Part shown: positions 8,846-18,434 of the stretch, one piece after another
Numbering within the stretch: position 1 is the stretch's first letter
How the letters are laid out: each line of letters opens with the position of its first letter
Source: Halonatronomonas betaini
GTDB lineage: Bacteria > Bacillota > Halanaerobiia > Halanaerobiales > Halarsenatibacteraceae
Direction of reading: 5' to 3'
Assembly (NCBI RefSeq): GCF_015666175.1
Contig: NZ_JADPIE010000006.1
Coordinates: 154,108-218,107 of the forward strand
DNA length: 64,000 nucleotides
Translations under genes and position numbers: made by a program
Notes under the pieces: model-generated
Told to the model about the DNA's origin: nothing
Seen by the model: the letters and a program-made list of their open reading frames with translations, nothing else
Databases searched by the model: none

Positions 8846-9517
8846 CTATTTTTTTATGACAGGTCTTTCTGGAGCAGTTATATCAACATATTCTATTTCT
8901 TCATCATCTAGAATCCCTTCATACCATGCAGATATAAGTATGATAAACTTTTCTTCTAAATTTTCTGATGTCCCAACTCTTATATCATATCCCTGCTTTG
9001 TAACCATAGAGATTCCCACTGGATCAAAATGAACCTCCTTAATATCCTCCCTTAATTCAAGGGGTAGTAATTCAAGTTTATTTAACAGGTTGTCCTGAAC
9101 TGCAGGAATAACTATATTGTTGCCTGAAAAATAATAGGGTGTATCTTTTAATACAGGAAGGTCATACCTATTATTCTCAATATTTTCAGCAATAATTCTA
9201 TTATATTTATTATAAACAATGTAATTTCCATCATTTATAATCGCTGCAATAGGTCTATTATAATTCACCTGGAATATCAAGCGATTTGGAAAACTCCTGG
9301 AAACATCTACAGACTCAATATAGGGATCTTCCTTTAGTTCATCTTTAATTAACTCTAAATCAGCTATAAAAATATTTTCGCCCCTTATATCTGCTATTTC
9401 AACATCCTCTTCATCATATCCTCTAATTATTACTTCATTTATCTCAAAAAAGGATGAGCCGAAAATAATTCCAATCCCAAGTGCTAAAACAACTACAATA
9501 ACCAGATACTTAAGCAT
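8846..9517 (-). CDS. ftsQ: Cell division protein FtsQ/DivIB
   Basis: Bitopic divisome protein: a short cytoplasmic N-terminus, one membrane helix (about residues 3-22), then an extracytoplasmic POTRA domain (FEINEVIIRGYDEE; DPYIESVDVSRSFPNRL) and a beta domain. It joins FtsL and FtsB and controls activation of FtsW/FtsI. I chose ATG 9517 over an in-frame GTG at 9526; neither has a strong ribosome-binding site. The gene overlaps the end of murC, so it is translationally coupled. An 81-bp gap separates it from ftsA. Confidence 0.9.
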   Translation of the reverse strand: MLKYLVIVVVLALGIGIIFGSSFFEINEVIIRGYDEEDVEIADIRGENIFIADLELIKDELKEDPYIESVDVSRSFPNRLIFQVNYNRPIAAIINDGNYIVYNKYNRIIAENIENNRYDLPVLKDTPYYFSGNNIVIPAVQDNLLNKLELLPLELREDIKEVHFDPVGISMVTKQGYDIRVGTSENLEEKFIILISAWYEGILDDEEIEYVDITAPERPVIKK

Positions 9518-10922
9518 TCTGCTCACTTCTTAAAGACTTTAATATCCTATCTCCAATTTTATAAACATCTCCTGCCCCGACTGTTAAAAATAAATTATCC
9601 TCTTCTATAATCTTTTTCAATTTATTAGTTGCTTCATCTATAGAACCAATATATTCTATTTTAACATCAGGCTCGTTTGATTTAATCTCAGCTACTAATT
9701 TTTTTGAACTTATATTATCAATTTTAGGCTGATTGGCACTATAAATATCAACAATATAATAAAATACATCTCTATCACTCAAAACTTCTTTGAAATCATT
9801 CCATAAATCTCTCGTCCTTGTATATCTATGAGGCTGAAAAACAAAGCGTATCTTATTTGATTTTAGATTTTTAGCTGATTTTATTACTGTTTCTAATTCA
9901 CTTGGGTGATGAGCATAATCATCAATAAATTTTATACTATTGACTTCTCCTTTAAACTCAAACCTCCTTTTAACCCCTTTAAAATTAAATAAACCATCTA
10001 TAATATCGTTCCAGTCTAAGCCGGCCTTTCTTGCTGCCGCAATGGCAGCAAGAGAATTTAGTACATTATGTTCTCCAGTCAACTGCATCTCAATTTTATC
10101 AATAAATTCTCCCTGATAAAAAAGATTATAAGATGTAAAAAAATTGTTGTTTTTTATTATGTCAGCCCTATAATCACCATTTGTTAAACCATAACCAGTA
10201 AATTCTAAAGCACCATCCTTATTTAATCTACTTTTTATTAAGTTAGTATTTACTCCTTCATCCTCTAAACAGAGAATTATTCCAGATTCACCTGTCTTTT
10301 TGATAAACTCATACATAGTATCATATAAATCTTCTTCGCCACCATAATAGTCTAAATGTTCTGGTTCAATATTTGTTACTATGGATATATCAGGGTCAAA
10401 GTAAAGTAAAGAGCCATCACTCTCATCAGCTTCAGTAATAAAGAATTCTCCCTCTCCAGATTTATAATTACCAGCTATTAAATCTATATCTCCGCCAATC
10501 ATGATAGAAGGATCTCTATCTGACTGCAAAAAGATACTCGTTAACATTCCTGTAGTTGTAGTTTTTCCATGACTACCACTAACTGCAATCAACCTTTTAT
10601 CTTTAGCAATTTCAGCCAGCATCTCTGCCCTTTTGAAAACTTTAATATTATTATCCCTTGCATATGTTAACTCAGGGTTTTCATCTGGAATCGCACTGCT
10701 TATTACAATTATATCTGCAGACTTTACATTTTCTTCATCATGTTCTATATTAATCATAACACCCCTTGATTCCAGTTCCTTAATTTTATTATTGTAAGAC
10801 AAATCAGAACCAGTTACATTTATATCGTAATCCAGCAAAAAATTAGCAATAGCACTCATAGAGATTCCACCAATGCCAATGAAATGAATTTTTTTATCTT
10901 TAAATTTATTCAATCCATCCAT
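9510..10922 (-). CDS. murC: UDP-N-acetylmuramate--L-alanine ligase
   Basis: First cytoplasmic amino-acid ligase of peptidoglycan synthesis; ATP-dependent addition of L-Ala to UDP-MurNAc. It has an N-terminal Rossmann-like domain (IHFIGIGGISMSAIA), a central ATPase domain with P-loop GSHGKTTTTGM (about 115-125), and a C-terminal domain with DDYAHHPSE and FQPHRYTRT. The 470-residue length is usual. AAGGAG precedes the ATG. The next gene leftward is ftsQ; murB, which often lies here, is missing. Confidence 0.96.
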   Translation of the reverse strand: MDGLNKFKDKKIHFIGIGGISMSAIANFLLDYDINVTGSDLSYNNKIKELESRGVMINIEHDEENVKSADIIVISSAIPDENPELTYARDNNIKVFKRAEMLAEIAKDKRLIAVSGSHGKTTTTGMLTSIFLQSDRDPSIMIGGDIDLIAGNYKSGEGEFFITEADESDGSLLYFDPDISIVTNIEPEHLDYYGGEEDLYDTMYEFIKKTGESGIILCLEDEGVNTNLIKSRLNKDGALEFTGYGLTNGDYRADIIKNNNFFTSYNLFYQGEFIDKIEMQLTGEHNVLNSLAAIAAARKAGLDWNDIIDGLFNFKGVKRRFEFKGEVNSIKFIDDYAHHPSELETVIKSAKNLKSNKIRFVFQPHRYTRTRDLWNDFKEVLSDRDVFYYIVDIYSANQPKIDNISSKKLVAEIKSNEPDVKIEYIGSIDEATNKLKKIIEEDNLFLTVGAGDVYKIGDRILKSLRSEQNA

Positions 10923-10928
10923 AAAAAT

Positions 10929-12050
10929 CTACTCCTTATCATCTAAAGTGCTACCATGATAAACCAAATCACAGGCTAAGCCATAAATATTATCTAAAGC
11001 CTCTGGTTTTCCTATCATACTGCTGGCACAGCTCATTTTATCAAGTTTATTTCTGTCACTTAATAATTCTTTAATTTTATTAAATATAAGTTTACTATTA
11101 AATTCATCATCTTTATAAATAATGGCAGCTCCTGATTCTTCTAAAACCCTGGCATTCTTTTCCTGGTGATTGTTAGTTGCATAGGGATAAGGAATTAAAA
11201 TTGATGGCAAACCAAGTGCAGTTATTTCTGCTATACTGACTGCCCCGGCCCTACTTATTACTAGATTGGCCACCGCTAGAGCATTTTCAATATCATCCAT
11301 AAAAGATGAGATGATTATTTTCCCATCTAAAAGATCATATGTATCAACTTTTCTTTTGATATTTTTATAATCCTTCTCCCCGGTTATATGAATTATATTA
11401 AGATTATCTACCTCTATTAAATCATCATAGATTTCCAGCATGAGTTCATTTATACTGGCTGCTCCCTGGCTCCCACCCATGACCAGTAAAACATCGTTAT
11501 TTTTAGGAAATGAAAACTTTTCCCTGGCATCTTTAGAACAGGTTGTTAAAATCTCTTTTCTGACTGGATTACCGGTCAAAATAACTTTATCTTTTTTATT
11601 AAAATATCTTTCTGTCTGTTCATAACTTATAGCAATTTTATCTACAAACTTAGCAGATATCTTATTTGTTAAACCTGGTACTGAATTCTGCTCATGGATA
11701 AGAGTTTTGATATTTAATAATCTTGCAGCTAAAATAGTTGCTCCAGATACATAACCACCAGTACCAACAACTATATCCGGTTCTATCTCTTTTAAAATTT
11801 TCCTTGCCTTTAAAACTGCTTTAAAGTTTGAAAATCCAGAGCTAAATAACTCAAAATTTATTTTTCTAGGAAGTGGCTTTACAGGTAAACTATAAAAAGA
11901 AATACCTTCTTTGCCTGTTATCTTTTCTTCTAAACTCTTTTCGCCACCTAGATAAAAAACTTCGCCATCTTCATCCAGGCATTTATTAGCAAGTGCAATC
12001 GCTGGAAATATATGACCTCCAGTGCCTCCACCTGATAAAACTAATCTCAT
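10929..12050 (-). CDS. murG: UDP-GlcNAc:lipid I N-acetylglucosaminyltransferase MurG
   Basis: Converts lipid I to lipid II at the inner face of the cytoplasmic membrane. GT-B fold signatures: GGGTGGHIFPAIALA at the N-terminus, VVGTGGYVSGATILAA, HEQNSVPGLTN, GGSQGA(A)SIN and ISRAGAVSIAEITALGLPSI for UDP-GlcNAc binding. 373 residues, normal length. Start ATG with GAAGGA upstream; it is separated by only 6 bp from murC and 20 bp from ftsW, so it is cotranscribed. Confidence 0.96.
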   Translation of the reverse strand: MRLVLSGGGTGGHIFPAIALANKCLDEDGEVFYLGGEKSLEEKITGKEGISFYSLPVKPLPRKINFELFSSGFSNFKAVLKARKILKEIEPDIVVGTGGYVSGATILAARLLNIKTLIHEQNSVPGLTNKISAKFVDKIAISYEQTERYFNKKDKVILTGNPVRKEILTTCSKDAREKFSFPKNNDVLLVMGGSQGAASINELMLEIYDDLIEVDNLNIIHITGEKDYKNIKRKVDTYDLLDGKIIISSFMDDIENALAVANLVISRAGAVSIAEITALGLPSILIPYPYATNNHQEKNARVLEESGAAIIYKDDEFNSKLIFNKIKELLSDRNKLDKMSCASSMIGKPEALDNIYGLACDLVYHGSTLDDKE

Positions 12051-12070
12051 TAAAATCTTCCTTTCAAAGC

Positions 12071-13168
12071 TTACTGACTATGCCTGGATATATTAAATAA
12101 AATACCAACAGCATATAATGATATCAATAGTGAACTCCCTCCATAGCTTATAAATGGTAAAGTAATTCCTGTAACTGGCAATAGAGAAGTTACAGCACCA
12201 ATATTTATTAAAACCTGAATTATTATCATTGACGTAATACCAGTAGCAAGTAAAGAACCAAAAAGGTCTCTAGCATTTAAAGCTATTAAGACTCCTCTAT
12301 AAGCAAAAAAACCAAATAATATTATAACAAAAGCTGCACCTATAAATCCAAATTCTTCACCTAGAATAGCAAATATAAAATCAGTCCCTGGTTCTGGCAA
12401 ATACAAAAACTTTTGCCTGCTATTTCCAGGACCTACCCCTGTTAAGCCTCCAGAACCTAAAGCCAGTAAAGATTGAATTATATGATAACCGCTACCCCGT
12501 GGGTCTTCCCAGGGGTTTAGAAAAGTTTGAACCCTATTAAGCCTGTAGGGAGCTGAGCTGATATAATAACCCATTAGTAATACACCTGGTATTGACAGCC
12601 CAAAAAGATGTTTAAATCTCATTCCACCAACTAATAATATAATAAATGAAAAACCTATTATATTAACAGCGGTTCCCATATCAGGTTGCTGCATTATTAA
12701 AAATGCTGAAAGACCAATTATTATAACTACAGGTAAAATTCCTTTTTTAAAATCTTGAATTTTTGAAGATTTCCTGGTAACAAAACTGGCAATATAAATA
12801 ATTAATGCCAGTTTAATAGCTTCAGAGGGTTGGAAATCAAAAAAGCCTAAAGAAATCCATCTTGTTGCACCCCCTGCAGTTCTACCTATACCTGGGATTA
12901 AAACTAAGGTCAGCAAAATAAAGCCTAAACCTAGAATTATTCTAGAATACTTATAATAAATATTATAATCAAGCCTGGAAGCAATAAGCATTAATATTAA
13001 CCCTGCTAGAACAAATAAAAGCTGCCTGGAAAAAAAATAGTGAGCATTGCCATAGCGATTATAGGCCCTGACTCCACTTGCACTCATAATCATTATCAGC
13101 CCGATTAAAATCAATATTAGAGTAATTATTAAAAGAGGAAAATCAATATTTGAATTCTTTTCCTCCAT
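12071..13168 (-). CDS. ftsW: SEDS peptidoglycan glycosyltransferase FtsW
   Basis: Polytopic SEDS-family polymerase of septal peptidoglycan acting with its cognate class B PBP. About ten membrane segments are apparent; family motifs include QPSEAIKLALIIYIA, QQPDMGTA, the GGLTGVGPGNSRQKFLYLPE loop (broken here for length: GVGPGNS then FLYLPE), FIFAILGEEFG and LPFISYGGSSLL. Start ATG 13168 is preferred because AGGCGGTG lies 6 bp upstream; an in-frame GTG at 13177 overlaps that site. It sits between murD and murG, as in most dcw clusters. Confidence 0.94.
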   Translation of the reverse strand: MEEKNSNIDFPLLIITLILILIGLIMIMSASGVRAYNRYGNAHYFFSRQLLFVLAGLILMLIASRLDYNIYYKYSRIILGLGFILLTLVLIPGIGRTAGGATRWISLGFFDFQPSEAIKLALIIYIASFVTRKSSKIQDFKKGILPVVIIIGLSAFLIMQQPDMGTAVNIIGFSFIILLVGGMRFKHLFGLSIPGVLLMGYYISSAPYRLNRVQTFLNPWEDPRGSGYHIIQSLLALGSGGLTGVGPGNSRQKFLYLPEPGTDFIFAILGEEFGFIGAAFVIILFGFFAYRGVLIALNARDLFGSLLATGITSMIIIQVLINIGAVTSLLPVTGITLPFISYGGSSLLISLYAVGILFNISRHSQ

Positions 13169-13180
13169 AATTAACACCGC

Positions 13181-14566
13181 CTAATCAAACTCTTTTTTTA
13201 TATAATCAATAAATTCCTGTCCCCTGACTTTATAGCTGGAGAACATATCCCAGCTTGGAGCCCCTGGTGAAAATAAAACTGTCAGCTTCTCTTTAGAACA
13301 TATTACTGTTACTAATTTTTTTATAATAGCAACTGCTTCTGCAATATTCTCAGCCAGATAGAAATTTTCATACTTTCTATTCTGTAATTTATTTTTAATC
13401 TTACCTGAGATTTCACCAATTAAAATTGTATAATTACAGCTTTTTATTATCTGATTGATCAAATTATCATAATTCAGATTTCTATCCTGTCCTCCCATTA
13501 ACAAAATCATAGGTTTCGAAAAAGAATTAATAGCAGCCTCTGCTGCATGGGGGTTAGTTGCTTTTGAATCATTATATACCTGTAACCTTTCATTTTCTAG
13601 AACCAATTCCAGTCTATGGGCTTCCAGTTTATAATTATAAACAACTTCCCCTATTATATCAGAAGAAACCCCTAAAAGATATGATATTAATGATGCAAAT
13701 GCTATATTTTCTATATTATGAATACCCTTTAAAGAAATTTTATCTATAGATAAGAGTTTTTCTTTCTGATTTTTAATAAAATAAATATAGTTATCATCAT
13801 AATAAATTCCTTGATCAATTCTAGAGTTTTTATTACTAATAAAAAATAGATTGGAATTAATCGAATCAGCTAAAGAAGATATCTGCTCATTATCGAAATT
13901 AATTATTGCAATACCATCTTCTTTCTGGTTTTTAAAGATATTAGCCTTTGATTTAAAATAACTATCTTCAGAAATGTGCCAGTCAAGATGATCCGGAGAA
14001 TAGTTAATAAATGCAGCAATTTTAGGTCTGAAATTTTCTATGAATCTTAATTGAAAGGAGCTAAGTTCAACAACCACTAAATCATCTTTTTCAAGTTGGT
14101 CGACTATACTAATTAAAGGCTTCCCAATATTCCCGGCAACAATTACTTTTTGATCAAGACCCTTTCTTAAAATTTCACCTAAAATTGAAGTTGTAGTTGT
14201 CTTCCCATTTGTTCCAGTTATAGCAATTATACCAGATTCTATAAAATTAAAGGCTAATTCAATTTCACTTATTATCTGTATATCTTGCTTGATAGCTTTT
14301 TTTATTAATAAGTGATCTTCTGGAACCCCTGGGCTAACTACAACAAAATCAACCTTATCCAGATTAGATTTATCTTCTTCTAAAAAAACTTTCTCTGGAT
14401 TCTCTGCTTTAATACTCAGGATTTCAGGCAATTGAGACCATTCTTTATCATCAAATAAGCTAATACTATTAACCTTATTTATTAAAAAATTAATTAATGC
14501 TTTTCCAGTCAGGCCTCCAGAACCAATAACTGCAACATCTAAATTCTTTAAATTATCTCTATCCAC
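13181..14566 (-). CDS. murD: UDP-MurNAc-L-alanine--D-glutamate ligase
   Basis: Adds D-Glu to UDP-MurNAc-L-Ala in the cytoplasm. The three-domain Mur ligase layout is visible: an N-terminal nucleotide-fold (VAVIGSGGLTGKALI), a central ATPase with GTNGKTTTTSILG (about 116-128), and a C-terminal domain with YNDSKATNPHAAEAAI and LLMGGQDRNLNY. The terminal LFSPGAPSWDMF is a MurD hallmark. GTG start 14566 has AAGGTG 7 bp upstream. 461 residues, normal. Confidence 0.95.
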   Translation of the reverse strand: MDRDNLKNLDVAVIGSGGLTGKALINFLINKVNSISLFDDKEWSQLPEILSIKAENPEKVFLEEDKSNLDKVDFVVVSPGVPEDHLLIKKAIKQDIQIISEIELAFNFIESGIIAITGTNGKTTTTSILGEILRKGLDQKVIVAGNIGKPLISIVDQLEKDDLVVVELSSFQLRFIENFRPKIAAFINYSPDHLDWHISEDSYFKSKANIFKNQKEDGIAIINFDNEQISSLADSINSNLFFISNKNSRIDQGIYYDDNYIYFIKNQKEKLLSIDKISLKGIHNIENIAFASLISYLLGVSSDIIGEVVYNYKLEAHRLELVLENERLQVYNDSKATNPHAAEAAINSFSKPMILLMGGQDRNLNYDNLINQIIKSCNYTILIGEISGKIKNKLQNRKYENFYLAENIAEAVAIIKKLVTVICSKEKLTVLFSPGAPSWDMFSSYKVRGQEFIDYIKKEFD

Positions 14567-14590
14567 AGAACTACACCTTCTTATAATTTT

Positions 14591-15547
14591 CTAAATTAAT
14601 GGTAAAGAAGCTATTATGCCAACTCCAGAAAATAAAATCTGTAAAATAATAAACCTCATTGTCACCTTTACTTCAGGCCATCCTGATAATTCAAAATGAT
14701 GATGAATTGGAGCCATCTTAAAAATTCTTTTGCCTCCAGATATCTTAAAATAACTAACCTGTAGGATTACAGACAGAGTGACAATAACAAAGATACCTCC
14801 CAAAAATAAGAGGTATAGAGATGTCCCTGTCAATAAGGCTATTATTGCCAAAAAACTCCCTAAAAATAGTGAACCTGTATCCCCCATAAAAATTTGAGCA
14901 GGATTAGCATTATACCATAAAAACCCAAGACAACTCGATATAGTAATAACTAAAAGTAAAATTATTTGATTAAATCCTAAAATATATAAAATAGGAATAA
15001 ATGCCAGACAGGATATAGTAAATAAACTACCTGCAAGCCCATCCAGGCCATCGCTTAAATTAACTGCATTACTTGTAGCAGGAATTAATAACAATGAAAA
15101 TGGTATGACCAGATAACCTAAATTAAGACTATTTGCTGTAAATGGTATATATAAATCTGTAATATTATAATAAAATAGTAATACTCCAATTATTAAACCT
15201 ATGATTAATTGAATCAAAAATTTAGTTTTAGCAGTTAAACCTAAAGATTCAGCTCCTTTTATATTTAAAATATCATCAATAAAACCTAAAAGTCCACTGG
15301 TTATAATTACTAATAATACAAGTACTATCTCTATTGACAGATCCAGAAATATAAATATTGATATTAAAACTATCGCCAGGATTAAAGCCCCACCCATAGT
15401 AGGTATTCCTTCTTTTGAATAATGGCTTTCAGGACCTTCCTTTCTTATCTGCTGACCAAAACTAAAGCTTTTAAGCTTATCTATAAAAATCGGCATCAAT
15501 AAAACTGTGAATAAAAATGGACTAATAAATATAATAATCTGATTCAT
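14591..15547 (-). CDS. mraY: Phospho-MurNAc-pentapeptide transferase MraY
   Basis: Transfers phospho-MurNAc-pentapeptide to undecaprenyl phosphate to form lipid I. Polytopic, with the family motifs EGIPTMGGALIL, GFIDDILNI, NAVNLSDGLDGLAGS, FMGDTGSLFLG and the cytoplasmic APIHHHFELSGW histidine loop. The 318-residue length is typical. The ATG immediately follows the murF stop (TAAATG), so translation is coupled. Confidence 0.96.
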   Translation of the reverse strand: MNQIIIFISPFLFTVLLMPIFIDKLKSFSFGQQIRKEGPESHYSKEGIPTMGGALILAIVLISIFIFLDLSIEIVLVLLVIITSGLLGFIDDILNIKGAESLGLTAKTKFLIQLIIGLIIGVLLFYYNITDLYIPFTANSLNLGYLVIPFSLLLIPATSNAVNLSDGLDGLAGSLFTISCLAFIPILYILGFNQIILLLVITISSCLGFLWYNANPAQIFMGDTGSLFLGSFLAIIALLTGTSLYLLFLGGIFVIVTLSVILQVSYFKISGGKRIFKMAPIHHHFELSGWPEVKVTMRFIILQILFSGVGIIASLPLI

Positions 15548-16939
15548 TTAGCCACCATACTCCAGTAGTAGATCTACAATCTCTTCCATTTCCAGAGCCC
15601 TGGAGCCCTTTACAAGAATAGCATCACCAGAACGCATTATCTTATTGATAAAAGAAGCAGCATCTTCATTATTATCATAAACATAAATATTCTGTTCTGC
15701 CATTCCAGCCTCAACAGCTCCTTCAGCAATAATTTCTCCCATACTTCCAACGCCAATTAATACATCTATTCCATTTTTATAGAGGTATTTACCAATTTCT
15801 TTATGGGCAGCATTCTCAATTCTACCTAGCTCGAGCATAGCGCCTAAAACTGCTATTTTCCTTTTGCCCTCAATATTTAGTAAAGAATCAATCCCGGCTT
15901 TCATTGATAAAGGATTAGCATTATAAGAATCATTAATGATTCTTATCCCATCAATCTTTCTGATTTCCTGCCTTAATTCAGTAACTTCAATATCCTTTAT
16001 ACCATTTTTAATAGAATCCCAGCTAATCCCCATAGCCCTTGCCACAGCAATAGCTGCTAAAGCATTATAAATATTATGTTCCCCTGCACGGTCCATTTCA
16101 AGTATATAATTATTATCCCCTTCATGAACTCTAAATCTTGATTCCTCACCATTTTTAATATATTCAATCTGATCGGCATAATAATCTACATCTTTATTTT
16201 TTAAACTTACAGTTATTTTTTCTAAATCACCATAACTATTTACCATTTCTCTAATATATTCATCATCATAATTCAAGACAGCTATTCCATCTGAATTTAA
16301 ACCAGCTAATAATTCTGCTTTTGCACTGGCAATATTTTCAATTGTTTTAAGGTTCTCCAGATGAGCAGGACCTATATTTGTAATAACTCCAACATCTGGA
16401 CTGGCAATTTCTGCTAGTCTGGAAATATCACCTCTATTCCTCATGGCCATTTCCAGAATAGCAATATCTTCATTACCATCCAGTTCAAGTAAGGATAAAG
16501 GTAAGCCATATTCATTATTATAATTACCTTTACTTTTTAAAACCCTTTTTTCTTCACCTAGAATACTGGCTATAATATCTTTAGTGGTTGTCTTGCCGGC
16601 ACTTCCTGTAATACCAATCACTTTCAAATTTTCAATCTTTTTTCTCACAAATGAAGCTAAGTCCTGTAAAGCCTGGGTTGTATCCCTGACTAGAATTATC
16701 GCCAATCCTGAATAAGGCTTTATAGATCTGGAAGTTATAACAACCCTGGCACCATTATCAACAGCCTCTGGAATAAAGTTATGGCCATCATTATTTTCTC
16801 CAATTATTGCAAAAAATAGATCACCTGGTTTAACCCTTCTGCTATCAATTGTCATATTATTAACTATTTGATCTGGATTGCCCTGAAGAATCTTACCATC
16901 AACAGCCTCAACAATCTCTTTTAATTTAAGTGAGAGCAT
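15548..16939 (-). CDS. murF: UDP-MurNAc-tripeptide--D-Ala-D-Ala ligase
   Basis: Adds the D-Ala-D-Ala dipeptide made by Ddl (also encoded in this window). N-terminal substrate domain with IDSRRVKPGDLFFAI, ATPase P-loop GITGSAGKTTTKDI, YNNEYGLPLSLLEL and NDSYNANPLSMKAGI are characteristic. The last domain ends in VLVKGSRALEMEEIV. The ATG overlaps the murE stop by one base (TAATG). 463 residues. Confidence 0.95.
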   Translation of the reverse strand: MLSLKLKEIVEAVDGKILQGNPDQIVNNMTIDSRRVKPGDLFFAIIGENNDGHNFIPEAVDNGARVVITSRSIKPYSGLAIILVRDTTQALQDLASFVRKKIENLKVIGITGSAGKTTTKDIIASILGEEKRVLKSKGNYNNEYGLPLSLLELDGNEDIAILEMAMRNRGDISRLAEIASPDVGVITNIGPAHLENLKTIENIASAKAELLAGLNSDGIAVLNYDDEYIREMVNSYGDLEKITVSLKNKDVDYYADQIEYIKNGEESRFRVHEGDNNYILEMDRAGEHNIYNALAAIAVARAMGISWDSIKNGIKDIEVTELRQEIRKIDGIRIINDSYNANPLSMKAGIDSLLNIEGKRKIAVLGAMLELGRIENAAHKEIGKYLYKNGIDVLIGVGSMGEIIAEGAVEAGMAEQNIYVYDNNEDAASFINKIMRSGDAILVKGSRALEMEEIVDLLLEYGG

Positions 16940-18408
16940 TATTTCCCTTCACCCCTCTGTTTTAATGCCTGAGAAGCAACTTCCCTATCATCAAAATCAA
17001 TAACTCGATCTGCAAATTCCTGATAGGTTTCATGGCCTTTGCCAAAAATAATGATTATATCATCTGTTTCTGCTTCCAGTATCGCCTTTTTTATAGCTTT
17101 CCCTCTATCTATAATCATATCATATTTAGCTTCAGGATACTTATTATTAATCCCTGCCTCGATATCTTTAATTATTTCAGCAGGATCTTCAGATCGAGGA
17201 TTATCGGAAGTTAAAATTATCTTATCAGCTAATTCATAACCTATTATCCCCATTTCAGGTCTTTTATCCTTATCTCTATCACCGCCACAACCAAAAACTG
17301 CGATAACATTTCTCTCTTTAAATTCGTTTATTGAATTCAATACATTTTTAATCCCGGCTGGTGTATGGGCATAATCAACTAAAACAACAATATCTGTTTC
17401 ATTGCTTACATATTCAAATCTGCCAGGCACGCCCCTGAAATTATTAACAGCTTCAATTATTTTATCAATATCTATTCCAGATTCCAGTAAAATCGCAGAA
17501 GCAGCCAGACAGTTATAGACATTAAACTTTCCAGACATTTCAAGATGAAACTCTTTATTATTCAAGATAAAATCAATTTTATCCTGATATAAATTAATTG
17601 ACTCAGCTTTAAAATCTGAATCATTTTTAATCGAATAAGTAAATATATTATAATCATCTAAATCTTCTAAAGCAGCTTTTAATCTGCTATCATCATTATT
17701 ATAATATACTTTACCTTCAGGTTTAAGATAATCCAATAATCTCAGCTTGGAATTCAAATAATCATTGAAATCATCATGGAAATCTAAATGATCTCTACTT
17801 ATATTAGTAAAGGCAACTGCCGAGAAAGAAAGACCTTGAATCCTGCCTAATGATAAAGCATGTGAGGAGACCTCCATTACAACTTTTTCACATCCATTAT
17901 CATACATCCTGGCCAGGTTCCTGAAAATATCATTAGCCTCAGGAGTTGTTCTTTGAGCATCAACTGTCTTATCTCCATCAAATATTTCAATAGTTCCTAA
18001 TAATCCTGTCTTAACCCCTAAATGCTCCAGAAATGATTTGATCATATAAGTGGTAGTGGTTTTACCGTTAGTCCCGGTAATCCCAATTAAATCCATTTTT
18101 CCATCTGGATGCCCAAATATTTCTGCTGAAACCAGGCCTAAAACATCTGCTGGTTTTTCAGTTTTAAAATATAAAGCATCTTCTCTCATTTCAGCTGGAT
18201 ATTCTTTTAATATAAATACCCGTGAACCATTTTCATAAGCATCATCTATATATTTATGACCATCAGTATTAAAACCTTTTCTGGCTAAAAATATTTTATT
18301 CCTGCCAGCTTTTCTGGAGTCATGAACAATATCAGTAACCTGTCGATCTATATTACCATGCTTTTCAATTAAAAAATCAAATTTATTATATAAATCTAGA
18401 GCCTGCAA
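16939..18408 (-). CDS. murE: UDP-MurNAc-L-Ala-D-Glu--diaminopimelate ligase
   Basis: Adds the third residue of the stem peptide. The P-loop GTNGKTTTTY lies at about 112-121, and DYAHTPAGI and the C-terminal FGKGHETYQ are family signatures. The substrate-specificity motif is DNPR at 402-405, which in characterised MurE enzymes goes with meso-diaminopimelate rather than lysine, so the wall should be of the DAP type. TTG start 18408 is supported by GGAGG 7 bp upstream. Confidence 0.95.
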   Translation of the reverse strand: MQALDLYNKFDFLIEKHGNIDRQVTDIVHDSRKAGRNKIFLARKGFNTDGHKYIDDAYENGSRVFILKEYPAEMREDALYFKTEKPADVLGLVSAEIFGHPDGKMDLIGITGTNGKTTTTYMIKSFLEHLGVKTGLLGTIEIFDGDKTVDAQRTTPEANDIFRNLARMYDNGCEKVVMEVSSHALSLGRIQGLSFSAVAFTNISRDHLDFHDDFNDYLNSKLRLLDYLKPEGKVYYNNDDSRLKAALEDLDDYNIFTYSIKNDSDFKAESINLYQDKIDFILNNKEFHLEMSGKFNVYNCLAASAILLESGIDIDKIIEAVNNFRGVPGRFEYVSNETDIVVLVDYAHTPAGIKNVLNSINEFKERNVIAVFGCGGDRDKDKRPEMGIIGYELADKIILTSDNPRSEDPAEIIKDIEAGINNKYPEAKYDMIIDRGKAIKKAILEAETDDIIIIFGKGHETYQEFADRVIDFDDREVASQALKQRGEGK

Positions 18409-18434
18409 TTAAATTCCTCCAATCTTAAACAGAT